Source: Torymus aiolomorphi
Lineage: Eukaryota > Arthropoda > Insecta > Hymenoptera > Torymidae
NCBI GenBank assembly: GCA_036365515.1
Contig: CM070874.1
Location: 211,414,297-211,478,296 of the forward strand
Direction of reading: 5' to 3'
Length of the DNA: 64,000 nucleotides
Under the pieces are notes generated by a model. That model did not search any database and was not told where the DNA came from. It saw only the letters and a program-made list of their open reading frames with translations. Each line of letters starts with the position of its first letter. Within the stretch, counting starts at the first letter, position 1. Position numbers and translations under genes: made by a program. This document shows, piece by piece, positions 11,301-23,593 of this stretch.

Positions 11301-14100
11301 TGCAGGATACCCCACACTTTTCACCATTTACTAGGATTTTTACTAGGAAAATATTGAGAAGAACAGGCATTTTTAGCATAGATCTAAATTATTTTCACGA
11401 AAAAATTGATAGAAATCCACATTTCCAGCAGATTAAGAATAAAAAGCAATGAAAATCATGGTTTTTCGCTGTTTTTTGCAGGATAAACGAACTTTTCACC
11501 ATATACGTGGGAAATATTGGTAAAAACAGGTATGTTTCGCATGGACCTAAGTTATTTTGACGAAAACAATGATCGAAATCCATATTTCCAATTTACTAGG
11601 AATTTACTAGGAAAATATTGAAAAGAACAGGCATTTTTAGCATAGACCTAAATTATTTTCACGAAAAAATTGATCGAAATCCACATTTCCAGCAGATTAA
11701 GAACAAAAAGCAACGAAAATCATGGTTTTTCGCTGTTTTTTGCAGGATAAACGAACTTTTCACCATATACGTAGGAAATATTGGTAAAAACAGGTATGTT
11801 TTGCATGGACCTAAGTTATTTTGACGAAAACAATGATCGAAATCCATATTTCCAGCAGAATAAGTACAAAAAGTACTGAACATCATTGTTTTTCGCTGTT
11901 TTTTTCAGGATACATCATGCTTTTCACCATATACTTGGAAAATATTGGTAAAAACAGGCATTTTTAACCATATGTTATGAAAATAATGGTAAAAACAGCC
12001 ATATTTAGCATTAAACTTCCTCATTTTGACAATATTCCAAACCCTTATTCCCAGCAAATTAAGAACAATAAGTACAGAAAATCAATGTTTTCCGCTGTTT
12101 TTTGCAGGATACCACGCACTTTTCACCATATACTAGGAACGTGTTGGAAAAAACAGGCATTATTAGCATGGACCTAAGTTGTTTTGACGAAAACAATGAT
12201 CGAAATCCATATTTCCAGCAGATTAAGAACAAAAAGTACTGAAAATCATGGTTTTTCGATCTTTTTTTCAGGATACAACGTACTTATAAACATATACTAG
12301 GGAAATATTGGTAAAAACAGGCATTTTTGACCATACATTATAAAAATATTGGTAAAAACAGCCATATTTAGCATTAAACTTCTTCATCTTGAGGAAAACA
12401 ATATTCCAAATCCTTATTCCCAGCAGATTAAGAACAAGAAGTACAGAAAATCAAGGTTTTTCGCTGTTTTTTGCTGGATATCACGCACTTTTCACCATAT
12501 ACTAGCAACGTATTGGAAAAAACAGGCATTATCTAAGTTATTTTGACGAAGGCAATGATAGAAATCCATATTTTCAGCAGATTACGAAGAAAAAGTACGG
12601 AAAATCATGGTTTTTCGCTGTTTTTTGCAGGATAAACGAACTTTTCACCATATACGTCGGAAATATTGGTAAAAACAGGTATGTTTCACATGGACCTAAG
12701 TTATTTTGACGAAAACAATGATCGAAATCCATATTTCCAATTTACTAGGAATTTACTAGGAAAATATTGAAAAGAACAGGCATTTTTGGCATAGACCTAA
12801 ATTATTTTCACGAAAAAATTGATCGAAATCCACATTTCCAGCAGATTAAGAATAAAAAGCAATGAAAATCACCGTTTTTCGCTGTTTTTTGCAGGATAAA
12901 CGAACTTTTCACCATATACGTGGGAAATATTAGTAAAAACAGATATGTTTCGCATGGACCTAAGTTATTTTGACGAAAACAATGATCGAAATCCATATTT
13001 CCAGCAGAATAAGTACAAAAAGTACTGAAAATCATTGTTTTTCGCTGTTTTTTTCAGGATACATGGTAATTTTCACCATATACTTCGGAAATATTGGTAA
13101 AAACAGGCATATTTAGCATAAAATTTCCGCATTTTGATGAAAATAATGATCGAAATCCATATTTCCAGCAGATGAAGAACAAAAAGTACTGAAAATATGA
13201 TTTCCGCTGTTTTTTGCAGGATAAACGAACTTTTCACCACATACTTGGGAAATATTGGCAAAAACATGCATTTTTAGCATAAACATAAGTTATTTTGCCG
13301 AAAACAATGATCGAAAGCCATATTTCCAGCAGATTAAGAACAGAAAGTACTGAAAATCATGGTTTTTCGCTGTTTTTTGCAGGTTACCACGGACTTTCCA
13401 CCATATACTTGAAAAATACTGTTAAAAACAGGCATATTTAGCATAAGATTTCGTCATTTTGATGAAAATAATGATCGAAATCCATATTTCCAGCAGAATA
13501 AGAACAAAAAGTACAGAAAATCATGGGTTTTCGCTGTTTTTTGCAGGATAAACGAACTTTTCACCATATACTTGGGAAATATTGGTAGAAACAGGTATAT
13601 TTCGCATGGACCTAAGTTATTTTGACGAAAACAATGCTCCAAGTCCATATTTCCAGCAGATTAAGGACAAAAAGTACTAAAAATCATGGTTTTTCGCTGT
13701 TTTTTGCAGGGTAGCACGCACTTTTCACCATATACTAAGAAAATATTGATAAAAACAGGCATTTCTAGTATAGGCCTAAGTTATTTTGACGAAAACAATG
13801 ATCGAAATCCATATTTCCAGCAGAATAAGTACAAAAAGTACTGAAAATCATTGTTTTTCGCGGTTTTTTTCAGGATACATGGTAATTTTCACCATATACT
13901 TGGAAAATATTTGTAAAAACAGGCATTTTTAACCATATATTATGAAAATATTGGTGAAAACAGCCATATTTAGCATAAAACTTCGTCATTTTGAGGAAAG
14001 GAATATTCAAATCCATATTTCCAGCAGATTAAGAACAAAATGTACCGAAAATCAAGGTTTTTCGCTGTTTCTTGATGGACACCACGCACTTTTCGCCATA
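8331..14100. repeat. C-type satellite island, about 163 bp monomers
   Basis: About 35 monomers sharing the conserved half (TCATGGTTTTTCGCTGTTTT, TTGCAGGATACCACGCAC, TTTTCACCATATACTAG) with a third variable half: TTTTAGCATAGACCTAAGTT, GACGAAAACAATGATCGAAA, CCATATTTCCAGCAGATTAA. Spacing between the ATGG marks at 9462 and 9625 is 163 bp. Compared with A and B, the front of the variable half resembles A and the back resembles B. Boundaries with A/B sequence are abrupt: near 8330 inside a B monomer, and near 14100. Internal partial units and small duplications (for example around 11340 and 11590) are common. No gene is supported here. Confidence 0.9.
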
Positions 14101-17100
14101 TTGTAGGAAAATATTGGTCAAACAATTTATTTTATCGTGAACCCACGGTATTTAGAGGATACCAATTATAAAAATCAATATCTCCAAAACACGAAGAGAA
14201 ATAGTACTCTAAATTATGGTTTTCCCTGTTTATCGCAGGATTTCACTCATTTTTGACCATATATAAAGAGAATATTGCCTAAAATAGGCATGTCTAGCAT
14301 AAACCTACGTTATTTTGAGAAAAAGAACGAAACAAATCTAAATTTCCGGCGTTTGAATACTAGTAAGTGCTTTAAATTATGGTTTTCCCTGTTTATTGCA
14401 GGATGCAACGCACTTCTCACCATATAATAGATAAATATTGGTAAAAACAGGCATTTCTAGCATAAACCTAAGTTCATTTGAGAAAAACAACGAATCAAAT
14501 CTAAATTTCCTTCGTTTGAATACCAGTGAGTGCTTCAAATCATGGTTTTCCCTGTTTGTTGCAGGATTCCACACACTTAATACACTAGGAAAATATTGGT
14601 AAAGCAATGTATTTTATCGTGAACCCACGATATTTAGAGGATACCAATTATAGAAGTCCATATTTCCAACTCACGAATAGAAAAAGTACTTTAAATTATG
14701 GTTTTCCCAGTTTATCGCAGGATTCCACGTACTTTTCGCCATATACTAGAAAAATGTTGGTAAAAACAAGCATTTCAAGCATAAACCTACGTTATTTTGA
14801 GAAAAAGAACGAAAAAAATCTAAATTTTCGGCGTTTGAATGCCAATAAGTGCTTAAAATCGTGGTTATCCATGTTTGTTGCAGGATTCCACACACTTTTC
14901 ACCATATACTAGAAAAATATTGGTAAAAACAGGCATTTCTAGCATAAACCTACGTTATTTTCAGAAAACGAACGAATCAAATCTAAATTTCCGGCGTTTG
15001 AATACCAGTGAGTGCTTTATATAATGGCTTTCTCTGTTTGTTGCAGCATTCCACACACTTTTCACCGTATAATAGGAAAATATTGATAAATCAATGTATT
15101 TTATCGTGAATCCACGATATTTAGAGGATGCCAATTATAAAAGTCCATATTGCCAACTCAAGAAGAGATAAAAGTAGTTTCAATTATGGTTTTCCCTGTT
15201 TATTCCAGGACTCCACGCACATTTCACCATATAATAGGAAAATATTGGTAATAACAGGTATTTCTATCATAAACCTACGTTATTTTGAGAAGAAGAACGA
15301 AGCAAGTCTAAATTTCCGGCGTTTAAATACCAGTGAGTGCATCAAATCATGGTTTTCCCTGTTTGTTGCGGGATTCCACACACTTTTCACCATATATTAC
15401 GAAAATTTGGTAAAGACAGGCATTTCTAGCATAAACCTACGTTCTTTTGAGAAAAAGAACGACACAAATCTAAATTTCCGGCGTTTGAATAACAATAAGT
15501 GCTTTAAACCATGGTATTCCCTGTTTGTTGCAGGTTTCCACACACTTTTCACCGTATACTTGGAAAATATTGATAAAAGAATGTATCTTATCGTGAACCC
15601 ACGATATTTAGAAGATACAAATTATAAAAGTCCATACTTCCAACTCAAGAAGAGAAAAAGTACTTTAAATTATGGTCTTCCCTGTTTATTCCAGGATTCC
15701 ACACACTTTTCACCGTATACTAGGAAAATATTGATATGACAATGTATGTTATCTTGAGCCCACGACATTTATAGGATACAAATAATAAAAGTCCATATTT
15801 CCAACTCAAGAAGTGAAAAAGTGCTTTAAATCATGGTTTTCCCCGTTTGTTGCAGGATTCCACACACTTTTCACCGTATAATAGGAAAATATTGATAAAA
15901 ACAGGCATTTCTAGCATAAACCTACGTTCTTTTGAGAAAAACAACGACACAAATCTAAATTTCCGGCGTTTGAATAACAATAAGTGCTTTAAACCATGGT
16001 ATTCCCTGTTTGTTGCAGGTTTCCACACACTTTTCACCGTATACTTGGAAAATATTGATAAAAGTATGTATCTTATCGTGAACCCACGATATTTAGAGGA
16101 TACAAATTATAAAAGACCATACTTCCAACTCAAGAAGAGAAAAAGTACTTTAAATTATGGTCTTCCCTGTTTATTCCAGGATTCCACACACTTTTCACCG
16201 TATACTAGGAAAATATTGATATAACAATGTATGTTATCTTGAGCCCACGACATTTAGAGGATACAAATAATAAAAGTCCATATTTCCAACTCAAGAAGTG
16301 AAAAAGTCCTTTAAACCATGGTATTCCCTGTTTGTTGCAGGTTTCCACACAGTTTTCACCGTATACTTGGAACATATTGATACAAGAATGTATCTTATCG
16401 TGAACCCACGACATTTTGAGGATACCAATTATAAAAGTCCATATTTCCAACTCAAGAAGTGAAAAAGTGCTTTAAATCATGGTTTTCCCCGTTTGTTGCA
16501 GGATTCCACACACTTTTCACCGTATAATAGGAAAATATTGATAAAACAATGTATTTTATCGTGAATCCACGATATTTAGAGGATACCAATTATAAAAGTC
16601 CATATTTCCAACTCATGAAGAGAAAAAATACTTTAAATTATGGTTTTACCTGTTTGTTGCAAGATTCCACACACTTTTCACCGTATAATAGGAAAATATT
16701 GATAAAACAATGTACTTTATCGTGAATCCACGATATTTAGAGGATGCGAATTATAAAAGTCCATATTTCGAACTCAAGAAGAGAAAAAGTAGTTTCAATT
16801 ACGGTTTTCCCTGTTTATTCCAGGATTCCACGCACATTTCACCATATATTACGAAAATATTGGTAAAGACGGGCATTTCTAGCATAAACCTATGTTATTT
16901 TGGAAAAACAACGACGCAAATCTAAATTTCCGGCGTTTGAATACCAGTAAGTGCTTTAAATTATGGTTTTCCCTGTATGTTGCAGCGTTCCACACACTTT
17001 TCACCATATACTAGGAAAATATTGGTAAAATAATGTATTTGGCCGTGATCCCACGATATTTAGAGGATACCAATTATAAACGTCCATTATTTCCTACTCA

Positions 17101-17211
17101 AGAAGAGAGAAAGTACTTTTAATTATGGTTTTCCCTGTTTATGGCAGGATTCCACGCACTTTGCGCCATATACTAGGAAAATATTGGTAAAAACAGGCAT
17201 TTTTCACCATA
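14101..17211. repeat. A/B-type satellite array
   Basis: Resumes with a B monomer (TTTATTTTATCGTGAACCCA) and continues with alternating A and B units to the BEL/Pao insertion. ATGG marks at 15511, 15672 and 15833 are spaced 161 bp. A 203-codon open frame at 15128-15739 spans four monomers, but only because the A and B lengths happen to keep phase and a stop at the CATATACTAG joint is mutated. A block around 15560-15760 is repeated almost unchanged at 16040-16250. Confidence 0.92.
17207..17211. repeat. Target-site duplication CCATA, left side of BEL/Pao
   Basis: CCATA directly precedes the left LTR and recurs directly after the right LTR at 23955-23959. A 5-bp duplication is normal for BEL/Pao integration. 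The site is in the satellite sequence TTTTCACCATATGTTAGG. Confidence 0.9.
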
Positions 17212-17572
17212 TGTTTAAATTCGCCGGGGACGCAGGACAGGAGATCAGAGAAAATCCCGCAACATTTAATCAAACACAACGGCAACTTTATTTAATTACT
17301 GAATGAATACCTTAGACGGCTACAGATTAGACAAACACGACTTACGAGAATCGTGCTCAAAACACAATATGGAATGCACAGACAGAGTGTGCGCGGACGT
17401 CCGCTCCCGTAGCGTCGCTCTTCTCGACTGACTACGCGGACTCTCGCCGCCCGCCATGACGCCCCGGTGAGCCCGCGCACGCGGCGCTCTGAGGGCGCCA
17501 CAAGCCCCCTCTGTTGGCCTCAAATGGAGGCAAAGGACGACGGCTAGGCGCGGTCCTTTCAAAATTTAAACA
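17212..17572 (-). repeat. 3' LTR of BEL/Pao element (361 bp)
   Basis: Begins TGTTTAAATT and ends AATTTAAACA, giving a 10-bp terminal inverted repeat with TG…CA ends. It has the same length as the right LTR. A poly(A) signal AATAAA on the minus strand lies at 17287-17292. Several short open frames in this GC-rich LTR are repeated in the other LTR and are not genes. Confidence 0.95.
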
Positions 17573-17587
17573 ACCCGCCCGTCTCGT
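17573..17587 (-). promoter_or_regulatory. Polypurine tract of BEL/Pao
   Basis: On the minus strand ACGAGACGGGCGGGT directly precedes the 3' LTR start TGTTTAAA. It is purine-rich but interrupted, and is assigned by position only. Confidence 0.45.
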
Positions 17588-17604
17588 TTCTTGAACGGTG
17601 ACTC

Positions 17605-18852
17605 TCAAACACCGCACTCCTGAGCCGGGCCAGTGATTCTTAGGGCCAGCTTCGCCTGGTCAGCACCGTTTGGCTCGGAGAGGGGAAGCGACGATAGTTT
17701 GGTGATCGGGCGCGTGTAGTCTTCTCTAGCGGTTCTCACAGTCACCGCTCTTACAAGCCCATCAGGACCGGGATGAACTTGAGTGACACGACCCAAGGGC
17801 CATCTTCCATTTGGACGAATCAATGTGGCGTCGAGAACAACGACCAGGTCACCAACGCGAAGGTTTCCCCGCGGTCGAGTCCACTTATGCCTTTGTTGGA
17901 GGCTGTTCAAATATTCTCTACTCCACTTCCAGCGGGACAGATGATCAATGTGCTCTGGCTCCGGGCTCACATCTGGAACAGCTGTTAAAAAACTACCTAC
18001 CAAAAAATGCCCAGGGGTGAGCACGTCGAGGTCCTCTGGATGACCTGAGAGCGGAGTGATCGTTCGACAGTTGAGAATCGCCTCGATGCTGGATAGCAAG
18101 GTGGAGAATTCTTCGTACGTGAGATGTCGAGATCCCATCGTACCTTTTAAGTGAGTCTTAGAAGACTTTACACCGGCTTCCCACAGACCACCGAAGTGCG
18201 GGGCGGCGGGGGGGATGAACCTCCAGGATATCCCTTCCTCCGCCAGCTTCTCGGAGATGTGCGCCCATTTCAGATTGGCCTGGGAAAATGCTTCATGAAG
18301 ATCTATGTCTGCACGATGGAAGTGGGTGGCATTGTCGCTCCATATCTCCCCAGGTCGACCACGTCGACTGCAGAAGCGGGTCAAAACTCCCATGAGGCTT
18401 TCGATGGTAAGATCGCCGGCTAATTCGAGATGTATCGCCTTGGTAGCCAGACAAATGAACACTGCCACGTATGCTATTGTCGTCCGTGACCCGCGACCTT
18501 TTGCTGCCAACACTTGGAAAGGGCCTGCGTAGTCCAAGCTCACGCGAGCAAAGGGACGGGCTGGTGTGACCCGCTCGGGGGGAAGTGAAGCCATCTTCTG
18601 CTGCAGCGGTTGGGCTCGAGCTCGAGCGCAGATCACAGATTTGCGAACGTGAGCTCGGATACGTCGCCCGCCACCCACAATCCAGGCGCGACGAACAGCA
18701 AGCACATACGTGGATCGGAAACCGACATGCATTGAAAGATGATGAGCCCAATCGATGACTAGATGAGCTAAATGAGAATCGCCGTGTAGAAGAGGCGGGT
18801 GCCGTAGATCATATGAGAGGTGCGAGTTGTGAAGACGGACGCCTACTCTCAA
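17605..18852 (-). pseudogene. pol: BEL/Pao integrase
   Basis: A 415-codon frame. From the N-terminus: a zinc-binding region (HLAHLVIDWAHHLSMHVG … KSVICARA), in which the first Cys of the usual C-x2-C pair is Ser; the catalytic core with Asp in SLDYAGPF, Asp in WSDNATHF and Glu in HFGGLWEAGVKSSK, giving the D,D,E triad; and a C-terminal DUF5641-like region (HKWTRPRGNLRVGDLVVV … GRVTQVHPG). It would insert the cDNA into host DNA. It is out of frame with the RNase H part upstream, meeting it by a frameshift around 18850-18870, and the first residue is not a true start. Otherwise it is open to its natural stop at 17605, next to the polypurine tract. Confidence 0.88.
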
Positions 18853-20045
18853 AAGGCCATCTGGGCTGACAAATAAGTCAAGGGTTCGTAAAGGGCCCGG
18901 GCAGGAAGCGCTTGATTTATGCGTAGCATCTTCAGTTCATGGACGAAGGAACGTTGCTGACTCAGACCGACACACGCTACGAAGGCGGCATTGAACTCTT
19001 GAGGGCTGATGGAGCTCAGGATCGGAACAATCGATGTCCGGGATAAACGCATACGGACCCACCGCCGAAGCCGAACCACAAACCGGATCAACACGTTGAG
19101 GTCTGAAAAGAAAGTCGTGAAATTCATGCTGTCACCTTGGAGTGCGCAAGCCACAACAAGTGGGGCCAGTTGGCGAGTATCGACGGCTGGTGACCGCGGG
19201 TCGTCCTGCGGCCAGGCGGTAGGGAGATCGGATAACCACAATGGCCCACACCACCACTCTCGGGATTGGAGAAGATGGCTCGGCTCAGCTCCACGGATGG
19301 CTTTATCTGCGGGGTTGGTTTGAGTCGGAACGTAGCGCCATAGGCTGGAGGGCAATGTTTCTTGAATGTGACTGATGTAGTTGTCCACCAAGGAATTTCC
19401 CACTGGTTCCGAAGATCTCAGCCAGCTCAGAACGATTTGTGAGTCACTCCAGGCATGGCACTGGTGCAAAGGAACGCCCATTTCTGCCGACAGAGTTAGT
19501 AGCAGCCTGGCAGCGATCAGGGCGGCCCGCAGTTCCAACCTCGGTATGGTCATCCTCGGGGTTGGCGTTGAATCAGGTTTCAAGCTTCTGATTGGCGTTA
19601 GCTTGGTTTTGGCGGCTAGAAGACTGACGACCGCCGGAGACGAGTGATCCGAGACACGTGTATAGACTACCGCTGCCATCGCTCGTCTGCTGGCGTCAGA
19701 AAAGGCGTGAAGCTGAACGTCGCGATCAATGCTGGTCCGAATCCAACGTGGAATTACAATCTCCGACACGACCTGGAACCCTTCTTGAATGGCCTCCCAG
19801 CGACGGGCGAAAGATGGAGGGAGCGGTTCATCCCAGTCAACGCGAGCTCTCCAGAGATCTTGCATCATAAGCTTGGCCAATAACATGGCAGGTGCGAGCC
19901 ATCCACAAGGATCAAATAATGCGGCAATTACAGAGAGAACCTCGCGCTTGGTTCTTCGACAACCCTTGATTCGAGGGGGGGTGAGTCGAAAGCTGTCGTC
20001 CGTCGGATCCCAGCTGATGCCAAGCTCATTAACGGGGCCGTCCGC
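18849..20045 (-). pseudogene. pol: BEL/Pao RT connection and RNase H region
   Basis: This continues in the RT frame after the TGA at 20046-20048. It contains the GISWDPTDDSF and VLSVIAALFDPCGWLAP motifs typical of the Peptidase_A17-annotated part of BEL polyproteins. A probable RNase H follows, with acidic residues in QLHAFSDAS, PRLELRAAL and HAWSDSQIVLSWL, then TNPADKAIRG. The frame ends at TGA 18849-18851, where phase is lost relative to integrase. The part from ATG 19886 (MLLAKLMMQDLW) is 345 codons. Confidence 0.85.
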
Positions 20046-21518
20046 TCAAAGTTGGCGCCACGTCGGCCGCAGGCAGTCATCACTGGCAAGATCTTCAAGA
20101 AGCTCTGGCATATTAGCAACCCATTTACCCAGCGGGAAGCCGCCCGCCTGTAACAGGGAGATGAGTTGATCTCTCAGCCGTTGCGCAGTTTCTAGGTCGT
20201 CGGCACCAGTCAAAAGATCGTCAATGTATCGGTCTTTCAATACAGCTTGAACAGCGTCTGGATAAGAGCGGCCTTCGTCGTGACACAGCTGTTCGAGTAC
20301 GCGCAGAGAGAGGTAGGGCGCGCACGATTCGCCATAGGTCACCGTGAGTAATTGAAAATGCAGCGGCTCTTTGTCTTCATCGGAACTCCAAATGATCCGC
20401 TGCAAGTCGACATCACGCTCGTCAATCCGAATCTGACTGTACATCATTTTCATATCGGCACAGAAGGCCACTCGGTGTCGTCTCCATCGGGTCAGTACAC
20501 ACCAAAGCGAGGTCTGGAGCTTTCGACCGGTGTAAAGGACATCATTCAGACTGCGTCCTGTGGATGTAGGTCTAGACGCGTCGAAGACGACCCTTAACTT
20601 CCGTCCCTGATCCCCTCGCTGCCAGATCGCATGATGCACGATATAGTGGAGGATAGGGCGTGCGGTCTGCGAGTCGGTGGCTTCAACGTTCCGCATGTGT
20701 CCAAGGCGCAAATACTCATCAACGAAGCGTTTGTACTCCAGCGCTAGCATCGGGTCCTGGCTCATCCGTCGGTGAAGGGATCGAAGTGCGGCTCGTGCTC
20801 CGTTCAGGCTGTCGCCGAGCAGCTCCGCCGCACCTGGCTTAACCGGCAAACGCAAAACGTATCGGCCTTCTGTATCTCGCCGATGGTCGTCAAATATGCG
20901 CTCGCAGACTTCGTCATCCGGGGCTCGGCGGACGAAACCAGGGATGTCTTCCACCTCCCAAAAGAGCTGAATGGTCCGCATCAACTGTTGATGCCATTGA
21001 GGCTCGGCGTCACCTTGGAGGGCCAAGCATGAGGAGGTTGCGGTGTCTGCGCAGTGTAGCGGAACGCGCCCGGAGATCGTCCAACCGACAGCTGTGTTTT
21101 GCGCAATGAGATCAGCTCGGCGAATCAGTCCTGGGCTCAGGAGCTCGGGGAGGACGCTGGCTCCAATTAGCAGCTCAATTTCTCCCGGGAGGCCGAACTG
21201 TTTGTCAGCGAGCTCTAGATCTTGCCAATCGGAGCTTGACCCATCATCGACAGACAGGGCTGGCGTTAAGATCCCGAGACGTCGCAGGCAGTGAGCTTCG
21301 AAATTAATGGGTTGTGGGAGATTTGGCAGATGTAAGGCCAGAGGCACTTTCATATATGCTCTTTCGCATACTCGTCCTCCTGTGCCGCTAATGGTCACCT
21401 CGCTTCGATCGGGAATAATACCTAGCTTGTTGGTCAACCGGAGCGAAACGAGCGAGATTTCGGAACGGGAATCCAGCAAAGCCCTCGCAACGTGCTTCCG
21501 AGGTCGACTACCGCTGAT
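20046..21518 (-). pseudogene. pol: BEL/Pao protease and reverse transcriptase
   Basis: This lies directly after the in-frame TAG at 21519-21521 that ends gag. The protease region (DUF1758-like) has its active site as LLDSRSEISLVS. The Gly that normally follows Asp-Ser/Thr is Arg, which should damage catalysis. RT follows with RVVFDASRPT, the AFCADMKMMYSQIRI block, SCAPYLSLRVLEQL and the catalytic YIDDLLTGAD. The frame stops at TGA 20046-20048, after GGFPLGKWVANMP. Gag and pol share one phase, as is usual for BEL, so the TAG is either a mutation or a read-through point. Mutation is more likely given the other stops. Confidence 0.88.
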
Positions 21519-22931
21519 CTAGAGAGTAGCCGTAGGCAGAACGACTAGTGAAAATGATGAAGAAGCCGGAGGTCCAGCGTTGGCTGACTTGTCGCCAATA
21601 CCTGCTTCTGCTGATCTTGGTCGCTTGGTCGGCACCTCATCATACGAATTAATCGCGGCTCGTTTCCGGTCACTGCTGTGTAGCAATGTGTGATGCAACG
21701 CCTGACATACTTGACAAACGGACTTGGAGAGACATGATCGCGCTGGGTGTCCTGTTCGAAGGCAGTTAAAGCAGAGGCGCGCTCGCAGCACGGTGCTTCT
21801 CCTCGCCTCTGGTTGCAGGCTCAGGAACTGCTCACATCGACCAATATAGTGAGCTTCTTCATGGCACTGAGGGCACTCCTCAGAAGCTCGAGTCGTGTAG
21901 CTCCTGAAACCACGGCCCGCGGCACGACCCCCCATGTGGCCACCTGACGGATGACTCAATGGGGGGCGAGACGATGTGGAGCCTTCGACGGAGCTTATCA
22001 TGTGGCAGCGCCGCTGAAGGAACTCAGTCAGCACCGAGAATGTTGCCATGGGCTCATCAGTCTGCGTGGATTCAGCCTCAGGTAGGGTAACATCGAACGG
22101 CCTGGCGTTTGATTTCTCCAGATCGCTCTCCCAGGCACGGCGGGTCGCGGGATCCATGCACGAAGCAGCGATGGAGACGAACCAATCGTCCCATTCTGCG
22201 ACGGGACGCTTGAGCGCCTGCAGTTGATTACGATGGCGGACCAAGGTATCAATTAACGTCTGAAGGCCCACCGAGGATTCTTCACGTAGTGGGCGCAGAC
22301 TGCGCAGAGCGGTGAGATGTTCCTGCACGAGCAGGCGACGATGCTCGTATCGTGACTCGAGGAGACGCCAAGCCGAAGCATAGTTGCTGTTGGTGAGCTT
22401 CAGAGTATCCAAAGCTGCCTTTGCTTGGCCTTGGACGTGAGTTTTGAGGTAGTAGAATCGGGTCGCATCGCTAAGACGGGGATCCTCATGGATGAGCGCT
22501 CGAAACAAGTCGCGGAACGACTCCCAGTCCTCACGCCGACCTGAGAAGGTTGGGACGTTTATTTGAGGTAGACGTGAATGGCCAGCATTGAAAATTTGTC
22601 TGTCTTGACTTTCGGAGAACCCGTTCGATCCATCCAGTTGAGGTGGCACGAATCGTCGCTGGACGTCATAGAGCAATGACTGCGCCGTGATGTACTCTCG
22701 CTCGATGTCCGAGTAGACCCGTCGGGGATCGTAATCATCGCCCAGCTCTTCGGCTGAGGCGATCAGTCCGCGATGATTGCTTTGGAAGTCCTGCTAATAG
22801 CCTTGAAGCACCTCCATCCTGCTCTGCACCATACCCAAGGTTCAGTCAGCGGCAGGAACCTCCTTCAGAGTGGCAGTAGAGTCCCTGATGACGGTCACCA
22901 GAGCTTGTTGGGTCGCGAGGAGGCTGGTCAT
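21519..22931 (-). pseudogene. gag: BEL/Pao gag with two early stops
   Basis: ATG 22931 (MTSLLATQQALVTVI) starts a 471-codon frame. It is broken early by TGA 22842-22844 and TAG 22794-22796, then open from there to 21519. The middle shows the DUF1759-type core (LPQINVPTFSGRREDWESFRDLF … DATRFYYLKTHVQGQAKAAL). The C-terminal part has cysteine clusters ECPQCHEEAHYIGRC, CFNCLRTGHPARSC and CQVCQALHHTLLH, the zinc fingers of BEL Gag. Gag would package the RNA. Confidence 0.85.
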
Positions 22932-23575
22932 GTTTCCTGGTAAACACAAAAATACTTAGCTCGACGCTCGTCATGAGCGGAGGCTCTGCTCCCAATTCGC
23001 AAGAGTCGACGACGTGTCGAATCAACTTAAAACTGCGTCCCTCTCGAACCCTCGTTGATATCGTGGTCACAGGGCGAGACCTTCCAACAGATAATCAGCT
23101 CTCATCTCGAGCCACCGCGAGTCCGAGCGCGTGGCGAGATATTCATGGCAAATATGCGCGAGCCTCGAACCATCGCAGGCGGGCACCCGCGTGGCGAGGA
23201 ACTGCCAACCTCGAACCATAGCATTTGAGATGCGGCATGGCGAGGACCCAATCATGCTAGATGATGACATGCAAGCACCCTTCTCGAAACATTGCCCATT
23301 CGACAGATGGCATGGCGAGAACCATCCACGGTCTCCGAAATGCGGCCACATGCATTTTACACAATTCGATTTTGCAGAATTCAGCATATTCCGTTTTGAG
23401 AATCGCCGTACTTACGCTTTACCTAGTCTCGTATAAAAGCGCACAGCTTAAGTCTTTGTGACATGAGCACGTGGCGACATTGAATAACTCGGCCCCTGCA
23501 TTATAGCGCGATGGACGCGTATCGCAAACTCACCTTTTTTGTAGTTCACAAGCTGATTGACTGATCACCGAATTG
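22932..23575 (-). other. BEL/Pao 5' leader with degenerate repeats
   Basis: About 640 bp between the primer site and gag. Four degenerate copies of a module (CTCGAACCAT … GC … GTGGCGAGGA-type, 45-70 bp) run from about 23104 to 23332. Short open frames exist on both strands, but none resembles a protein. It may hold packaging or leader signals; nothing more is visible. Confidence 0.55.
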
Positions 23576-23593
23576 ATCCGGCTCGAAGGACCA
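23576..23593 (-). promoter_or_regulatory. Primer-binding site, tRNA-Tyr type
   Basis: On the minus strand TGGTCCTTCGAGCCGGAT follows the 5' LTR end (TTTAAACA) with no gap. Its complement ends CCGGCTCGAAGGACCA, which fits the 3' end of animal tRNA-Tyr over 17 of 18 bases as I know that tRNA. Confidence 0.7.

Noticed and set aside
15128..15739. 203-codon open frame across four satellite monomers
   Set aside because: It arises from tandem repeats whose A and B lengths keep phase and from loss of one TAG. Neighbouring monomers with the same sequence are closed, and there is no sign of protein selection.
17292..17617. Arg-rich frames in the BEL LTR on the minus strand
   Set aside because: GC-rich LTR sequence open by chance in three overlapping phases; repeated in the other LTR and matches nothing.
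18151..18751. Frames antisense or alternate to BEL integrase
   Set aside because: Shadows of a strongly coding region in another phase.
23576..23593. Possible tRNA gene fragment
   Set aside because: Only the 18-nt 3'-end complement is present next to an LTR; it is a primer-binding site.
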